Shown: positions 1 through 7,532, counted from the first letter of the stretch. The stretch is DNA of 64,000 nucleotides from Flavobacterium sp. Root901 (GCF_001429765.1 NZ_LMJB01000006.1:62001-126000); one strand, 5' to 3'. Numbers and translations: made by a program. The notes: a model not told the origin generated them from the sequence alone.

Positions 1-428
1 GACACGGTTTATGGCCGGCTTTTTGGATGCTTGGTGCTAATATTGATGAAGTAAAATGGCCAAAAACAGGAGAAATTGATATTTTAGAATATATCGGCAG
101 AGATCCTCACATGGTGTATACAACGCTTCATACGCAGGACAGCCACGGAAATACAATCAACACGAAAAGAACAGAATTTCCAAATATTGAGGAAGGATAT
201 CATGTTTATGCCATTGAATGGAATGAAGAAAAAATTGATTTTTTTGTAGATCAGACTTTAGTTTATACCTTCAATCCCGAAGTAAAAAATGAAGATACAT
301 GGCCATTCAATAAACCGTTTTATATTATCGTAAATTTAGCCATTGGAGGTAATTTTGGAGGTCCTGAAGTAGATGATTCTGTTTTTCCTCAAAAATATTA
401 CGTCGATTATGTACGGGTTTACCAATAA
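1..428 (+). CDS. GH16 family beta-glucanase, C-terminal part (5' end outside window)
   Basis: The reading frame is open from the left edge (first full codon at base 3) and reads HGLWPAFWMLG before the GH16 catalytic signature GEIDILEY. The nucleophile Glu is at 72-74, the assisting Asp two codons later and the acid/base Glu at 87-89. Family 16 enzymes hydrolyse beta-1,3 or mixed-linkage glucans such as laminarin or lichenan. The end matches the usual jelly-roll finish (VDYVRVYQ), so no C-terminal sorting or carbohydrate-binding domain follows. The N-terminus and export signal lie outside the window. Exact substrate cannot be told. Confidence 0.93.
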   Translation, partial: HGLWPAFWMLGANIDEVKWPKTGEIDILEYIGRDPHMVYTTLHTQDSHGNTINTKRTEFPNIEEGYHVYAIEWNEEKIDFFVDQTLVYTFNPEVKNEDTWPFNKPFYIIVNLAIGGNFGGPEVDDSVFPQKYYVDYVRVYQ

Positions 429-463
429 AAAGAATTACATTAAAATTATTAAAAAAGATCAGT

Positions 464-511
464 TGTAAATAACTTAAATTGTTAGTTGTAAGTTATTTAC
501 ATCTGTTTTTT
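464..511 (+). terminator. Intrinsic terminator after the GH16 gene
   Basis: A perfect 13-bp stem pairs TGTAAATAACTTA (464-476) with TAAGTTATTTACA (489-501). A T-run at 506-511 follows. It lies 36 bases after the stop codon. Confidence 0.6.
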
Positions 512-607
512 ATGGATTTACGAATCCATTTTTTTTAACGATTTTTATCAAAAATAGACTTTGCAGTAAAAAACTTAACGAATTAATGTTAATTATTATT
601 GTTTTTG

Positions 608-640
608 TTTGCTTTTTAAAATAAATATTTGTTAAATTTG
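608..640 (+). promoter_or_regulatory. Candidate Bacteroidota promoter for the ECF sigma gene
   Basis: TTTG (608-611) and TAAATTTG (633-640) are 21 bases apart. This fits the Flavobacterium -33/-7 pattern TTTG and TAnnTTTG. It would give a leader of roughly 95 bases before the start codon at 742. Confidence 0.4.
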
Positions 641-741
641 GTCACAACAATATTAACATAACTCAAAAAAGATCACGCCTATAAAATAAAATTACTTTTT
701 AGAAAATTACTCCAAATTATTAAAACTAAAAAAGTAGTATT

Positions 742-1326
742 ATGGCTGATCTGCACATTCCAGACGCTCTATTAGTAAAAAATTATGTTGAAGGCAACGA
801 AAGTGCCCTTGCAGCATTAATTAAAAGGCACGAATCAAAGATATACGGATTTATATATTCTAAGATTGCTGATAGAGATATTTCAAATGATATTTTTCAA
901 GACACTTTTATTAAAGTTATTAAAACTTTAAAAAGTAATTCCTATAACGAAGAAGGCAAATTTCTTCCGTGGGTAATGCGTATTTCACACAATTTAATTG
1001 TGGATCATTTTCGCAAAACCAAAAAAATGCCAATGTACAGAGAAACTGAAGAATTCTCGATCTTCTCAATCATGTCTGACGATTCACTAAACATCGAAAG
1101 CAGAATGATTGTAGATCAGGTTGAGGTAGATTTAAAAAGGCTGATCGAAGAACTTCCTGAAGATCAAAAAGAAGTTTTGGTAATGAGAATGTATCAGGAT
1201 ATGAGTTTTAAGGAAATCTCAGAATTAACAGATGTAAGCATTAATACGGCATTGGGAAGAATGCGTTATGCTTTAATGAATTTGAGAAAAATTATAGACA
1301 AACATCAAATTATTTTGACCAACTAA
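742..1326 (+). CDS. RNA polymerase sigma-70 factor, ECF subfamily
   Basis: At 194 residues it has the normal ECF length. Sigma region 2 covers about residues 20-90, including the core-binding stretch around NDIFQDTFIKVIKTL. Region 4 covers about 137-188, with LPEDQKEVLVMRMYQDMSF leading into a helix-turn-helix (EISELTDVSINTALGRMRYAL). No anti-sigma gene lies beside it. The next gene is instead a 47-residue protein at 1377, so control may be transcriptional or by a distant partner. The family is clear; the regulon is unknown. Confidence 0.93.
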   Translation: MADLHIPDALLVKNYVEGNESALAALIKRHESKIYGFIYSKIADRDISNDIFQDTFIKVIKTLKSNSYNEEGKFLPWVMRISHNLIVDHFRKTKKMPMYRETEEFSIFSIMSDDSLNIESRMIVDQVEVDLKRLIEELPEDQKEVLVMRMYQDMSFKEISELTDVSINTALGRMRYALMNLRKIIDKHQIILTN

Positions 1327-1376
1327 TACTAATTTGAATATTAGCCCGTTATACTAGTATAAAACATTTACATGGT

Positions 1377-1520
1377 ATGGCGAAAATTTACTCAAAAAAG
1401 GCATTAGCTTCTAAAGATTTAAAACCAAAAAAAGAAGTTGTTTCTTTTTTACTAAGCTATTCACAAGCTCTTAAAGTTGTGAAAATTGAAGATAAAAGTT
1501 TTGAGATTATAGCTAATTAA
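1377..1520 (+). CDS. Small conserved-looking protein (47 aa) following the sigma factor
   Basis: An ATG-to-TAA frame encodes MAKIYSKKALASKDLKPKKE and a further 27 residues. It is basic at the N-terminus and ends in a short hydrophobic and acidic part. The gene begins 50 bases after the sigma factor stop and is followed by a strong terminator at 1585-1625, so the two probably share a transcript. I recall similar short proteins near sigma factors in Flavobacterium, from memory only. There is no signal peptide or membrane helix. A role as a modulator of the sigma factor is speculation. Confidence 0.65.
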   Translation: MAKIYSKKALASKDLKPKKEVVSFLLSYSQALKVVKIEDKSFEIIAN

Positions 1521-2131
1521 ACAGCCCGCTGCTCTGGTCGGATGTTTATTTCAAAAGAAAAACCAAATGGTCGTTTTGGTTTAAAACTCACTACTTGTAT
1601 GAAGATACAAGTAGTGAGTTTTTTTATGCTCAAAATTTAAATTACTGTTTAATGCCCTAAAGGGCTTTTATGACCGATTATTTGTCAGTTCATTTACTTC
1701 CAATGAATGAAAAGTGAGTGTTGCAATTAAACACTGTTTTTGTTAAAATCTAATATTTTTATCAAAAAAATTTCTTTATTCAATTATTAATTTTATTTTA
1801 GTTAAAAAATAATTACAATTTTATTAAAAATGAAGAATTTTTCGTATTAAAACAATTAGATCAAATAATTTTTAGATAAATAATTAAAAAATATGTTTAA
1901 CAAATAACCAGAAATTTATGAAGAAAAACTACACTGCTTTATTTCGTTTTGTTTGTATTGTCTCTTAGTGTTCTGCTAAGAAATTAAAATTCTGAAAAAT
2001 TGAATGTAGAGACTTATGGCAATTATCTCTGGTATTTAATTTTTCTCCCACACAGATTTGAACTATCCAAATCATCTCTGCTGTAAATTCACCAAAAACA
2101 AAATCTAATTAACAATCAAACCAACCGAAAT
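1521..2131. other. 611-base gap, mostly non-coding
   Basis: After the terminator it holds a GCCCTAAAGGGC palindrome near 1653-1664, an AGTGTT/AACACT hairpin followed by Ts near 1714-1740, and a very AT-rich stretch. A 17-codon frame at 1918 looks like the start of a signal peptide (MKKNYTALFRFVCIVS) but meets TAG at once and is not continued cleanly in any frame. No gene can be supported here. Confidence 0.55.
1585..1625 (+). terminator. Strong intrinsic terminator after the sigma/47-aa unit
   Basis: A perfect 16-bp stem pairs AACTCACTACTTGTAT (1585-1600) with ATACAAGTAGTGAGTT (1605-1620) across a GAAG loop. It is followed by Ts. A smaller hairpin, AACCAAA...TTTGGTT at about 1561-1582, precedes it. 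Confidence 0.85.
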
Positions 2132-3196
2132 ATGAAAAAGAACCTAAAGATATTATCAATGCTGCTATTGATAAATGTCGCAGCATTTGCTCAAAATGAT
2201 CAAATAAAAGAAGCGCAGTCTTTGTACGATAAAGGAAAAAGCGAGGAAGCATTGGCAATTTTAAACAAAACAGAATATCTTATCCTTAACGCATCAGATG
2301 AAGCCAAATCTGATTACTATTTTTTAAAAGGAAATGTATATAAAGATTTAGCTGGAAAAAATATAGATGCAGCTAATAATTTTACATTGGCCTCACAAGC
2401 TTATCAGGATGTGTTTTTATACGAAAATGAATCAGGAAAGTTTAAGTTTACAGTTAAGGCAAATGCAGCTTTAAAAACTATGAAATCTGCTCTCGTTAAT
2501 GGTGCAATGACCGATTTTAATGCTGGAAAATTCAAAGAAAGTGCAGAGAAAAGTTATAAAGTTTATTTGTTTGATAAAAAAGACACATTAAACTTACTTA
2601 ATGCTGCATCATCTTCTATAAATGCTAAGGATTACGAGTCGGCAGTAAAATATTATGAAATCTTAAAGAAAATAAATTTTTCCGGAAAGAGAATGATGTA
2701 TTATGCTACAAATAAGAAAACAAAAGAAGAAGATTTTTTTGTTTCTACAAAAGCCAGGGAATCAGCTATAGAACAAGGGTTTTATGAAAAACCGAGAAAC
2801 GAGTTAGTGCCTTCAAAAAAAGTAGAGGTTAACAGTAATTTAGCTTATGCTTATTTAGAGAAAAAAGATTATCCTAAAGCCGAAGCAGCTTATAATTATG
2901 TTTTGGAACTTAACCCTAATTACCTGGATGCCTATATAAATATGGCGTATTTGAAACTACAGGTCAAAAAAGATTTAGCCGATGAAATAGCTTCTTTAGG
3001 AACTTCTCCAGCCGAAATGCAAAAATATGACAAGCTAAACGCTAAAAAAGATGATATTGCCCGCAGCGCAATTCCGTATCTAAAACAAGCGCTAATTATT
3101 GAACCAAAAAATCCAGAAGCGACAAAAACACTTTTGGGAGTATATCGATCACTTGATATGACAAATGAATACAATGCGCTAAAAAGCAGCATGTAA
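2132..3196 (+). CDS. Tetratricopeptide repeat protein, secreted or periplasmic
   Basis: The product is 354 residues. It begins with a signal peptide (MKKNLKILSMLLLINVAAFAQ, cut after AFA). The body is made of TPR-like helix pairs. The clearest are at about residues 24-50 (AQSLYDKGKSEEALAIL) and 235-265 (NLAYAYLEKKDYPKAEAAYNYVLELNPN), with a last one near 315-340. TPR proteins are scaffolds, often in envelope complexes. The gene stands alone, facing nth. Its terminator hairpin overlaps the end of nth. The partner is unknown. Confidence 0.88.
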   Translation: MKKNLKILSMLLLINVAAFAQNDQIKEAQSLYDKGKSEEALAILNKTEYLILNASDEAKSDYYFLKGNVYKDLAGKNIDAANNFTLASQAYQDVFLYENESGKFKFTVKANAALKTMKSALVNGAMTDFNAGKFKESAEKSYKVYLFDKKDTLNLLNAASSSINAKDYESAVKYYEILKKINFSGKRMMYYATNKKTKEEDFFVSTKARESAIEQGFYEKPRNELVPSKKVEVNSNLAYAYLEKKDYPKAEAAYNYVLELNPNYLDAYINMAYLKLQVKKDLADEIASLGTSPAEMQKYDKLNAKKDDIARSAIPYLKQALIIEPKNPEATKTLLGVYRSLDMTNEYNALKSSM

Positions 3197-3204
3197 AATA
3201 AAAA

Positions 3205-3237
3205 AGAAGCTGCTAAACTTTCTTTTTAGCAGCTTCT
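3205..3237 (+). terminator. Terminator hairpin overlapping the 3' end of nth
   Basis: AGAAGCTGCTAAA (3205-3217) pairs perfectly with TTTAGCAGCTTCT (3225-3237), 13 bp across a 7-base loop. The right half encodes the last residues of nth on the other strand, so one sequence serves two convergent genes. The T-run after the stem is short. Confidence 0.6.
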
Positions 3238-3869
3238 TCTATTATCGATTTTTTTCCAATAGTTCTAGTGATAATATCTTTATCTAAACTCCAGCCGCGA
3301 GCAGGAGAATATTCTCTTCCGTACCAAATAATCTGCAAATGCAGATCGTTCCATAAATCTCTTGGAAACAACCTTTTAGCATCTTTTTCAGTTTGTACAA
3401 CATTTTTCCCGTTTGAAAGATTCCATCTGTGCATTAATCTGTGAATATGGGTATCAACCGGAAAAGCCGGAACACCAAAAGCCTGAGACATAACCACACT
3501 CGCTGTTTTATGGCCAACAGCCGGTAAAGATTCGAGTGCTTCAAAACTCTGCGGTACTTCGCCATTGTATTTCTCAATCAGGATTTCAGACAAACCATGA
3601 ATTCCCTTCGATTTCATAGGAGATAAACCACAAGGGCGAATAATTTCCTTAATTTCCTCAATAGACATTTTTACCATATCATAAGGATTATCAGCTTTTG
3701 CAAACAAAAGCGGCGTAATTTGATTTACACGGACATCTGTACACTGCGCCGACAGTAAAACAGCAATTAATAAGGTATAAGGATCTTTATGATCGAGCGG
3801 TACAGGTATTGTAGGGTAAAGTTCTTTTAATGTATCAATAACAAATTGCACGCGGGCTTCTTTATTCAT
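3213..3869 (-). CDS. nth: Endonuclease III, variant without the 4Fe-4S cluster
   Basis: This is a DNA glycosylase/AP lyase of base-excision repair that removes oxidised pyrimidines. The 218 residues contain the HhH-GPD core: LPAVGHKTASVV (115-126) with catalytic Lys121, and VDTHIHR (138-144) with catalytic Asp139. The C-terminal four-cysteine cluster loop of E. coli Nth is missing: the only cysteines are Cys43 and Cys80, and the expected region reads YGREYSPARGW. Such cluster-free forms are, as I recall, usual in Flavobacteria. The start MNKEARVQF fits the family. The stop lies inside a terminator hairpin shared with the convergent TPR gene. Confidence 0.92.
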   Translation of the reverse strand: MNKEARVQFVIDTLKELYPTIPVPLDHKDPYTLLIAVLLSAQCTDVRVNQITPLLFAKADNPYDMVKMSIEEIKEIIRPCGLSPMKSKGIHGLSEILIEKYNGEVPQSFEALESLPAVGHKTASVVMSQAFGVPAFPVDTHIHRLMHRWNLSNGKNVVQTEKDAKRLFPRDLWNDLHLQIIWYGREYSPARGWSLDKDIITRTIGKKSIIEEAAKKKV

Positions 3870-3946
3870 TTCGATGGTTTTATTGCCTGTAAAAATAGTA
3901 TAATTTTAATGATGTGCCTAATCCAGCTTTTCGTTTCAACTCCTCA

Positions 3947-4026
3947 TTATGCCAGTAACATTTTTAAGTATTTAAAAGAGCTTCCGTTGGTCGCTTTTTA
4001 AATACAAAAAATGTAAACTGGCATAA
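3947..4026. repeat. Long imperfect palindrome (about 30-bp arms)
   Basis: TTATGCCAGT (3947-3956) pairs with ACTGGCATAA (4017-4026). Inward, ACATTTTT pairs with AAAAATGT and GTATTTAAAA with TTTTAAATAC. The loop is GAGCTTCCGTTGGTCGC. This is a REP- or MITE-like intergenic element. No terminal duplication was identified. Confidence 0.7.
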
Positions 4027-4122
4027 TTCCGGGGTTTTCACTTCAATCTGGGGCAAAAAGAAAACTCAGGTTATGGAGTTTCGAATAAGAAATCATAAAT
4101 TTGAAAGAAATATAAAATAAAA

Positions 4123-4154
4123 ATTCCTGCAAGATTTTTAAACCTTGCAGGAAT
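4123..4154. repeat. Hairpin in the bcp leader
   Basis: ATTCCTGCAAG (4123-4133) pairs perfectly with CTTGCAGGAAT (4144-4154), 21 bases before the bcp start codon. No T-run follows, so it looks like a leader or processing structure and not a terminator. Confidence 0.55.
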
Positions 4155-4174
4155 CTAAAATCTAAAATCTAAAA
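4154..4174 (+). repeat. Three tandem TCTAAAA heptamers before the bcp start
   Basis: Three exact copies (4154-4160, 4161-4167, 4168-4174) end one base before the ATG at 4176. They occupy the place where the ribosome makes contact. Copy-number change would alter the leader spacing. Confidence 0.8.
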
Positions 4175-4175
4175 T

Positions 4176-4628
4176 ATGACAACATTAAAAGCCGGAGACA
4201 AAGCACCTGTTTTTTCAGGAACAGATCAGGACGGAAAAACACATAAACTGGCAGATTATGCCGGAAAAAAAGTAGTAGTTTTCTTTTATCCAAAAGCCAG
4301 CACACCGGGTTGTACAGCTGAAGCGTGTGATTTAAGAGATAATTTTGAGCGTTTTAAAGCAAATAATTATGAGCTTTTAGGAGTGAGTGCTGACAGTCAG
4401 AAAGCACAATCGAAATTTAAAGATAAATACGAGCTTCCTTTTCCATTAATTGCCGACGAAGATAAATCTGTAATAAATGCATTTGGAGTTTGGGGACCAA
4501 AAAAATTCATGGGTAAAGAATACGACGGAATTCACAGAACAACCTTTGTAATCAATGAAAAAGGAATTATCGAGGAAGTAATCGAGAATGTAAAAACAAA
4601 AGAACACGCAGCACAAATTTTGAAATAA
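4176..4628 (+). CDS. bcp: Thioredoxin-dependent thiol peroxidase (BCP/PrxQ type)
   Basis: This peroxiredoxin reduces peroxides and is recycled by thioredoxin in the cytoplasm. Length (150 residues) is typical. The active site reads STPGCTAEAC, with peroxidatic Cys46 and resolving Cys51 five residues on, the atypical two-cysteine arrangement of PrxQ. A late HRTTFVI segment is also typical. It faces the unknown protein ending at 4701 and shares a bidirectional terminator with it. The leader carries a hairpin and tandem heptamers. Confidence 0.95.
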   Translation: MTTLKAGDKAPVFSGTDQDGKTHKLADYAGKKVVVFFYPKASTPGCTAEACDLRDNFERFKANNYELLGVSADSQKAQSKFKDKYELPFPLIADEDKSVINAFGVWGPKKFMGKEYDGIHRTTFVINEKGIIEEVIENVKTKEHAAQILK

Positions 4629-4670
4629 ATTTTAAGCCGCTGTTTAGATATATCAAAGTACCGAAAACTA

Positions 4671-4698
4671 AAAAAGTCCCAATAAAGGGACTTTTTTT
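4671..4698. terminator. Bidirectional terminator between bcp and the 4701 gene
   Basis: AAAAAGTCCC (4671-4680) pairs with GGGACTTTTT (4687-4696). There are A and T tracts on both sides, so it can work for both convergent genes. Confidence 0.8.
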
Positions 4699-4700
4699 AA

Positions 4701-6161
4701 TTAAGCATTTTCTTCTAACTCCTTCTGTGGATGATATCCAAAAAGGTGATGTTCTTTTATAATTTCCGGAATACCCGGCGGAAGCATTGGTTCCCAGCCT
4801 TTTTTTCCCTGATTGATCATCTTTAAAACCTCGCGGGAGAAAACCTCCAGATTATGCGGATCGTAATCTGTAATATCGATTACTTTTCCGTTAAACTTAA
4901 AGAACTTGTACAATTCTTTCATTCTAGGATGAACTTTTAAGTTTTCTGAAGTCATTAATTCTCCATTTTCATCCAGCATCGGGTAAAGGAAAACTTTCAT
5001 ATCGCGGTAGAATAATTTTCCAAAAGCTTCCAGAATTCCTCCACTTAAATGGCGGTAATATTTCTCATCAAAAATATCGACAAGGTTATTTACACCCATT
5101 GCCAATCCCATACGGGCTTTTGTGTAATTAGCAAAATATTCAACTACTTTATAATATTCCTGGAAATTTGAAATCATAACAGTCTGTCCAAGTGAGCAGA
5201 GCAACTCGGCTCTGTCCATAAAGTCACGTTCGTCAATTTCTCCGTCAGAACGTAAATTTGAAAGCGTAATTTCAAAAACCACAAGCGTATTGTCTTTTTC
5301 AACTTTGTTTTCTTCAAGGAACATTTTCAATGACTTCTCATACATGTCCATATTTACCTTAGTAACCGGACGAAAACTTCCTCTCAAAGCCAAAAGGTTC
5401 TTTTTGTATAAAATGGCCGCCGGAAGAATGTTTTTTCCTTCAGGATTAAACATTACGGCATCGGTCATTCCGTTTTTAACCAATTGCAAACTCATCAAAC
5501 GATTGTCGACATCGGCAAAACGCGGACCCGCAAAGTTAATCGTATCAATTTCTAACTGGTCTTTATCTAAGTGATCGTATAAATAACGCAGTAAACGTTT
5601 AGGATCATTATATTTATAAAAGGCACCGTAAATTAAGTTTACACCTAAAATTCCTAATGTTTCTTGTTGTAATCTGGCATCGGTTTCTTTAAAACGAATG
5701 TGAAGAATAATTTCGTTATAAGCTTCGTCTGGTTCAATTTGGTATCGGATTCCAACCCAGCCGTGTCCTTTAAATTGTTTGGCAAAATCTATTGTAGCTA
5801 CTGTATTGGCGTAGCTGAAGAAAAGTTTGTTTGGGTGTTTTTCTCTGCTTAGACGTTCTTCGATCAATTCCCCTTCAAACGTAAGCATTTTTTTTAATCG
5901 GTTTTCAGTAACATATCTTCCGTCACTTTCAACTCCATAAACAGCATCACTAAAATCTTTGTCATAAGCCGACATTGCTTTTGCAATAGTTCCTGATGAA
6001 CCTCCGGATCTGAAAAAATGTCTAACTGTCTCTTGTCCAGCTCCAATTTCAGCAAATGTCCCGTAAATATTCTCGTTTAAATTAATGCGTAAAGCTTTGT
6101 CTTTTATAGAAGGAATCTGTTCGATGACCTTGTCACCTTTGAGTTTTATTTCTGTACCCAT
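4701..6161 (-). CDS. Large conserved protein of unknown function (486 aa)
   Basis: This is a soluble-looking protein without a signal peptide or membrane helix. I recognise the N-terminal style (RINLNENIYGTFAEIGAGQE, then RHFFRSGGSSGTIAKAMSAYD) from Flavobacteria. Database names there vary, including the implausible TonB-dependent receptor and nicotinate-nucleotide adenylyltransferase. I see no beta-barrel and no HxGH nucleotidyltransferase motif to support either. Possible functional spots are the Gly/Ser-rich FFRSGGSSGTIAKA (about 49-62) and the acidic stretch SDGEIDERDF. It is divergent from the MBL-fold gene at 6252. I do not assign a function. Confidence 0.85.
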   Translation of the reverse strand: MGTEIKLKGDKVIEQIPSIKDKALRINLNENIYGTFAEIGAGQETVRHFFRSGGSSGTIAKAMSAYDKDFSDAVYGVESDGRYVTENRLKKMLTFEGELIEERLSREKHPNKLFFSYANTVATIDFAKQFKGHGWVGIRYQIEPDEAYNEIILHIRFKETDARLQQETLGILGVNLIYGAFYKYNDPKRLLRYLYDHLDKDQLEIDTINFAGPRFADVDNRLMSLQLVKNGMTDAVMFNPEGKNILPAAILYKKNLLALRGSFRPVTKVNMDMYEKSLKMFLEENKVEKDNTLVVFEITLSNLRSDGEIDERDFMDRAELLCSLGQTVMISNFQEYYKVVEYFANYTKARMGLAMGVNNLVDIFDEKYYRHLSGGILEAFGKLFYRDMKVFLYPMLDENGELMTSENLKVHPRMKELYKFFKFNGKVIDITDYDPHNLEVFSREVLKMINQGKKGWEPMLPPGIPEIIKEHHLFGYHPQKELEENA

Positions 6162-6183
6162 TTTATTTTAAATAGATTTGTTA

Positions 6184-6191
6184 CAAAGTTA
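6184..6191 (-). promoter_or_regulatory. Candidate -7 box for the 486-aa gene
   Basis: CAAAGTTA on the plus strand reads TAACTTTG on the minus strand, matching TAnnTTTG, 22 bases before the start at 6161. A clear -33 partner was not found. Confidence 0.35.
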
Positions 6192-6225
6192 GTAAATTAG
6201 GGTTCTAATGAAAGAGAAATAATCC

Positions 6226-6233
6226 TATTTTTG
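6226..6233 (+). promoter_or_regulatory. Candidate -7 box for the MBL-fold gene
   Basis: TATTTTTG matches TAnnTTTG and lies 18 bases before the TTG start at 6252, leaving a very short leader. The -33 element is unclear. Confidence 0.4.
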
Positions 6234-6251
6234 TAAAAAAATTAAGTTCAA

Positions 6252-7016
6252 TTGAAGGTCTATTTTTTAGGTACTGGTACTTCTCAAGGCATTCCGATTA
6301 TCGGAATCGATCATCCCGTTTGTAAAAGCACTGATGCTAAGGATAAAAGGCTCCGTGTATCGATCTGGATTACATGGAACGAGCATTCATTTGTAATCGA
6401 TTGCGGTCCTGATTTCAGACAGCAGATGCTTTCCTGCGGATGCCGCAGACTCGACGCTATTTTATTTACGCACGAACACGCAGATCATACTGCCGGTTTA
6501 GACGATATTCGTCCGTTTAACTTCAGACAGGGCGAAATTCCAATTTATGGTCATAAACGTGTTTTAGATAATCTAAGACGCCGTTTTGATTATGTTTTCG
6601 AAACGGTAAACAAATATCCGGGCGCTCCGAGCGTAAAAACGATCGAAGTAAAAAACAATGAGTCTTTTGCAGTTGGCGATAAAACAGCTATTCCTATAAA
6701 TGCCATGCATGGCGATTTGCAGGTTTTTGGATACAGAATAGAAGATTTTGCCTATTTAACCGATGTCAAAACAATACAACAGGATGAAATTGATAAGCTT
6801 AAAGGTTTAAAAGTTTTGGTTGTAAATGCATTGCGTGTCGAGCCTCATGATACCCATTTTAACCTTCAGGAAGCACTGGATTTTATTAATCTGGTAAAAC
6901 CTGAAAAAGCTTATTTAACCCATATTAGTCATGTTTTAGGTTTTCATGAAGAAGTGCAGAAACAACTTCCGGAAAACGTTTTCCTGGCTTACGATAATTT
7001 AGAAATTACAATTTAA
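6252..7016 (+). CDS. MBL-fold metallohydrolase, PhnP-like, with a TTG start
   Basis: The product is a 254-residue metallo-beta-lactamase-fold hydrolase. The N-terminus KVYFLGTGTSQGIP and the zinc motif THEHADH (His74, His76, Asp78, His79) are clear. Late histidines in MHGD and HISH complete the site. PhnP-type enzymes cleave cyclic phosphodiesters; the substrate here is not known. The start is TTG: an in-frame TAA lies at 6243-6245, and the homologous N-terminus begins exactly at the TTG. The next gene starts 12 bases after the stop, suggesting co-transcription. Confidence 0.9.
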   Translation: MKVYFLGTGTSQGIPIIGIDHPVCKSTDAKDKRLRVSIWITWNEHSFVIDCGPDFRQQMLSCGCRRLDAILFTHEHADHTAGLDDIRPFNFRQGEIPIYGHKRVLDNLRRRFDYVFETVNKYPGAPSVKTIEVKNNESFAVGDKTAIPINAMHGDLQVFGYRIEDFAYLTDVKTIQQDEIDKLKGLKVLVVNALRVEPHDTHFNLQEALDFINLVKPEKAYLTHISHVLGFHEEVQKQLPENVFLAYDNLEITI

Positions 7017-7028
7017 TTATACCACAAA

Positions 7029-7532
7029 ATGAAAAAATCCTTAATGCTTTATCTTTTTATCCTTGCGATATTAATGAATGTTTTTACTTATATGTTTTAC
7101 AGCCGCGAAGTAAAATTTGGGGAAGAAAGATATGAGAAAACAACTAAAAAGCTAAGAGACAGTATTAATTTAGTTTCGGCGAAATTAGCTGAAGCCGATT
7201 ATTTTTCTTTGGAACATAACGAAAATGCACAAAATTATTTTGATAACAGTGCTTCTGGAGGAAAAGTGATTTTATATGAAAAACTGATTCCGGTGGTAAC
7301 CGAGAAATTATTAGATTTTAATGCCAATCCAAAAGGAAATCCTTATACCGGCCAGGATCAAATAGGTCCAAATAAATTTATTATAAATAAAGTAAAAATT
7401 CTAAACCACCGTTGGATTATCGCAGATTACAGTAATGGCGAATTATGGGGAGAAGTCTTGTTAAAATACTTTGTTGATAATGATGATAACATTACCTTTG
7501 AGGTAAATCAAACCTGGTTATATCAAAAATAG
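7029..7532 (+). CDS. Membrane-anchored protein of unknown function (167 aa)
   Basis: One N-terminal helix (about residues 4-24, LMLYLFILAILMNVFTYMFY) is followed by a coiled-coil-prone stretch (EERYEKTTKKLRDSINLVSAKL) and a C-terminal globular part ending VNQTWLYQK. It probably faces the periplasm. The gene follows the MBL-fold gene by 12 bases and ends in its own terminator. I do not recognise the family beyond a general resemblance to Flavobacterium hypothetical proteins. Confidence 0.8.
   Translation: MKKSLMLYLFILAILMNVFTYMFYSREVKFGEERYEKTTKKLRDSINLVSAKLAEADYFSLEHNENAQNYFDNSASGGKVILYEKLIPVVTEKLLDFNANPKGNPYTGQDQIGPNKFIINKVKILNHRWIIADYSNGELWGEVLLKYFVDNDDNITFEVNQTWLYQK

Larger units (their letters stand above)
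429..741. other. Intergenic region between GH16 and ECF sigma genes
   Basis: This 313-base gap holds the terminator at 464-511 and a candidate promoter at 608-640. The rest is AT-rich with no open frame of note. The roughly 100-base leader before the sigma factor gene shows no stable fold that I can see by eye. Confidence 0.6.
3870..4175. other. 306-base gap with two inverted repeats and a heptamer array
   Basis: The gap between divergent nth and bcp holds a long imperfect palindrome (3947-4026), a second hairpin (4123-4154) and three TCTAAAA copies right before bcp. It has no coding frame. GGGGTTTTCACTTCAATCTG just after the palindrome resembles interspersed repeats I associate with Flavobacterium genomes, from memory only. 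Confidence 0.55.

Noticed and set aside
1918..1971. Short frame like the start of a signal peptide (MKKNYTALFRFVCIVS) before the TPR gene
   Set aside because: It stops after 16-17 codons and no frame continues with recognisable sequence; a gene remnant is possible but cannot be supported.
4701..6161. Annotation as TonB receptor or nicotinate-nucleotide adenylyltransferase
   Set aside because: No signal peptide, plug, barrel or HxGH-type motif is visible, so the names are not supported by the sequence.
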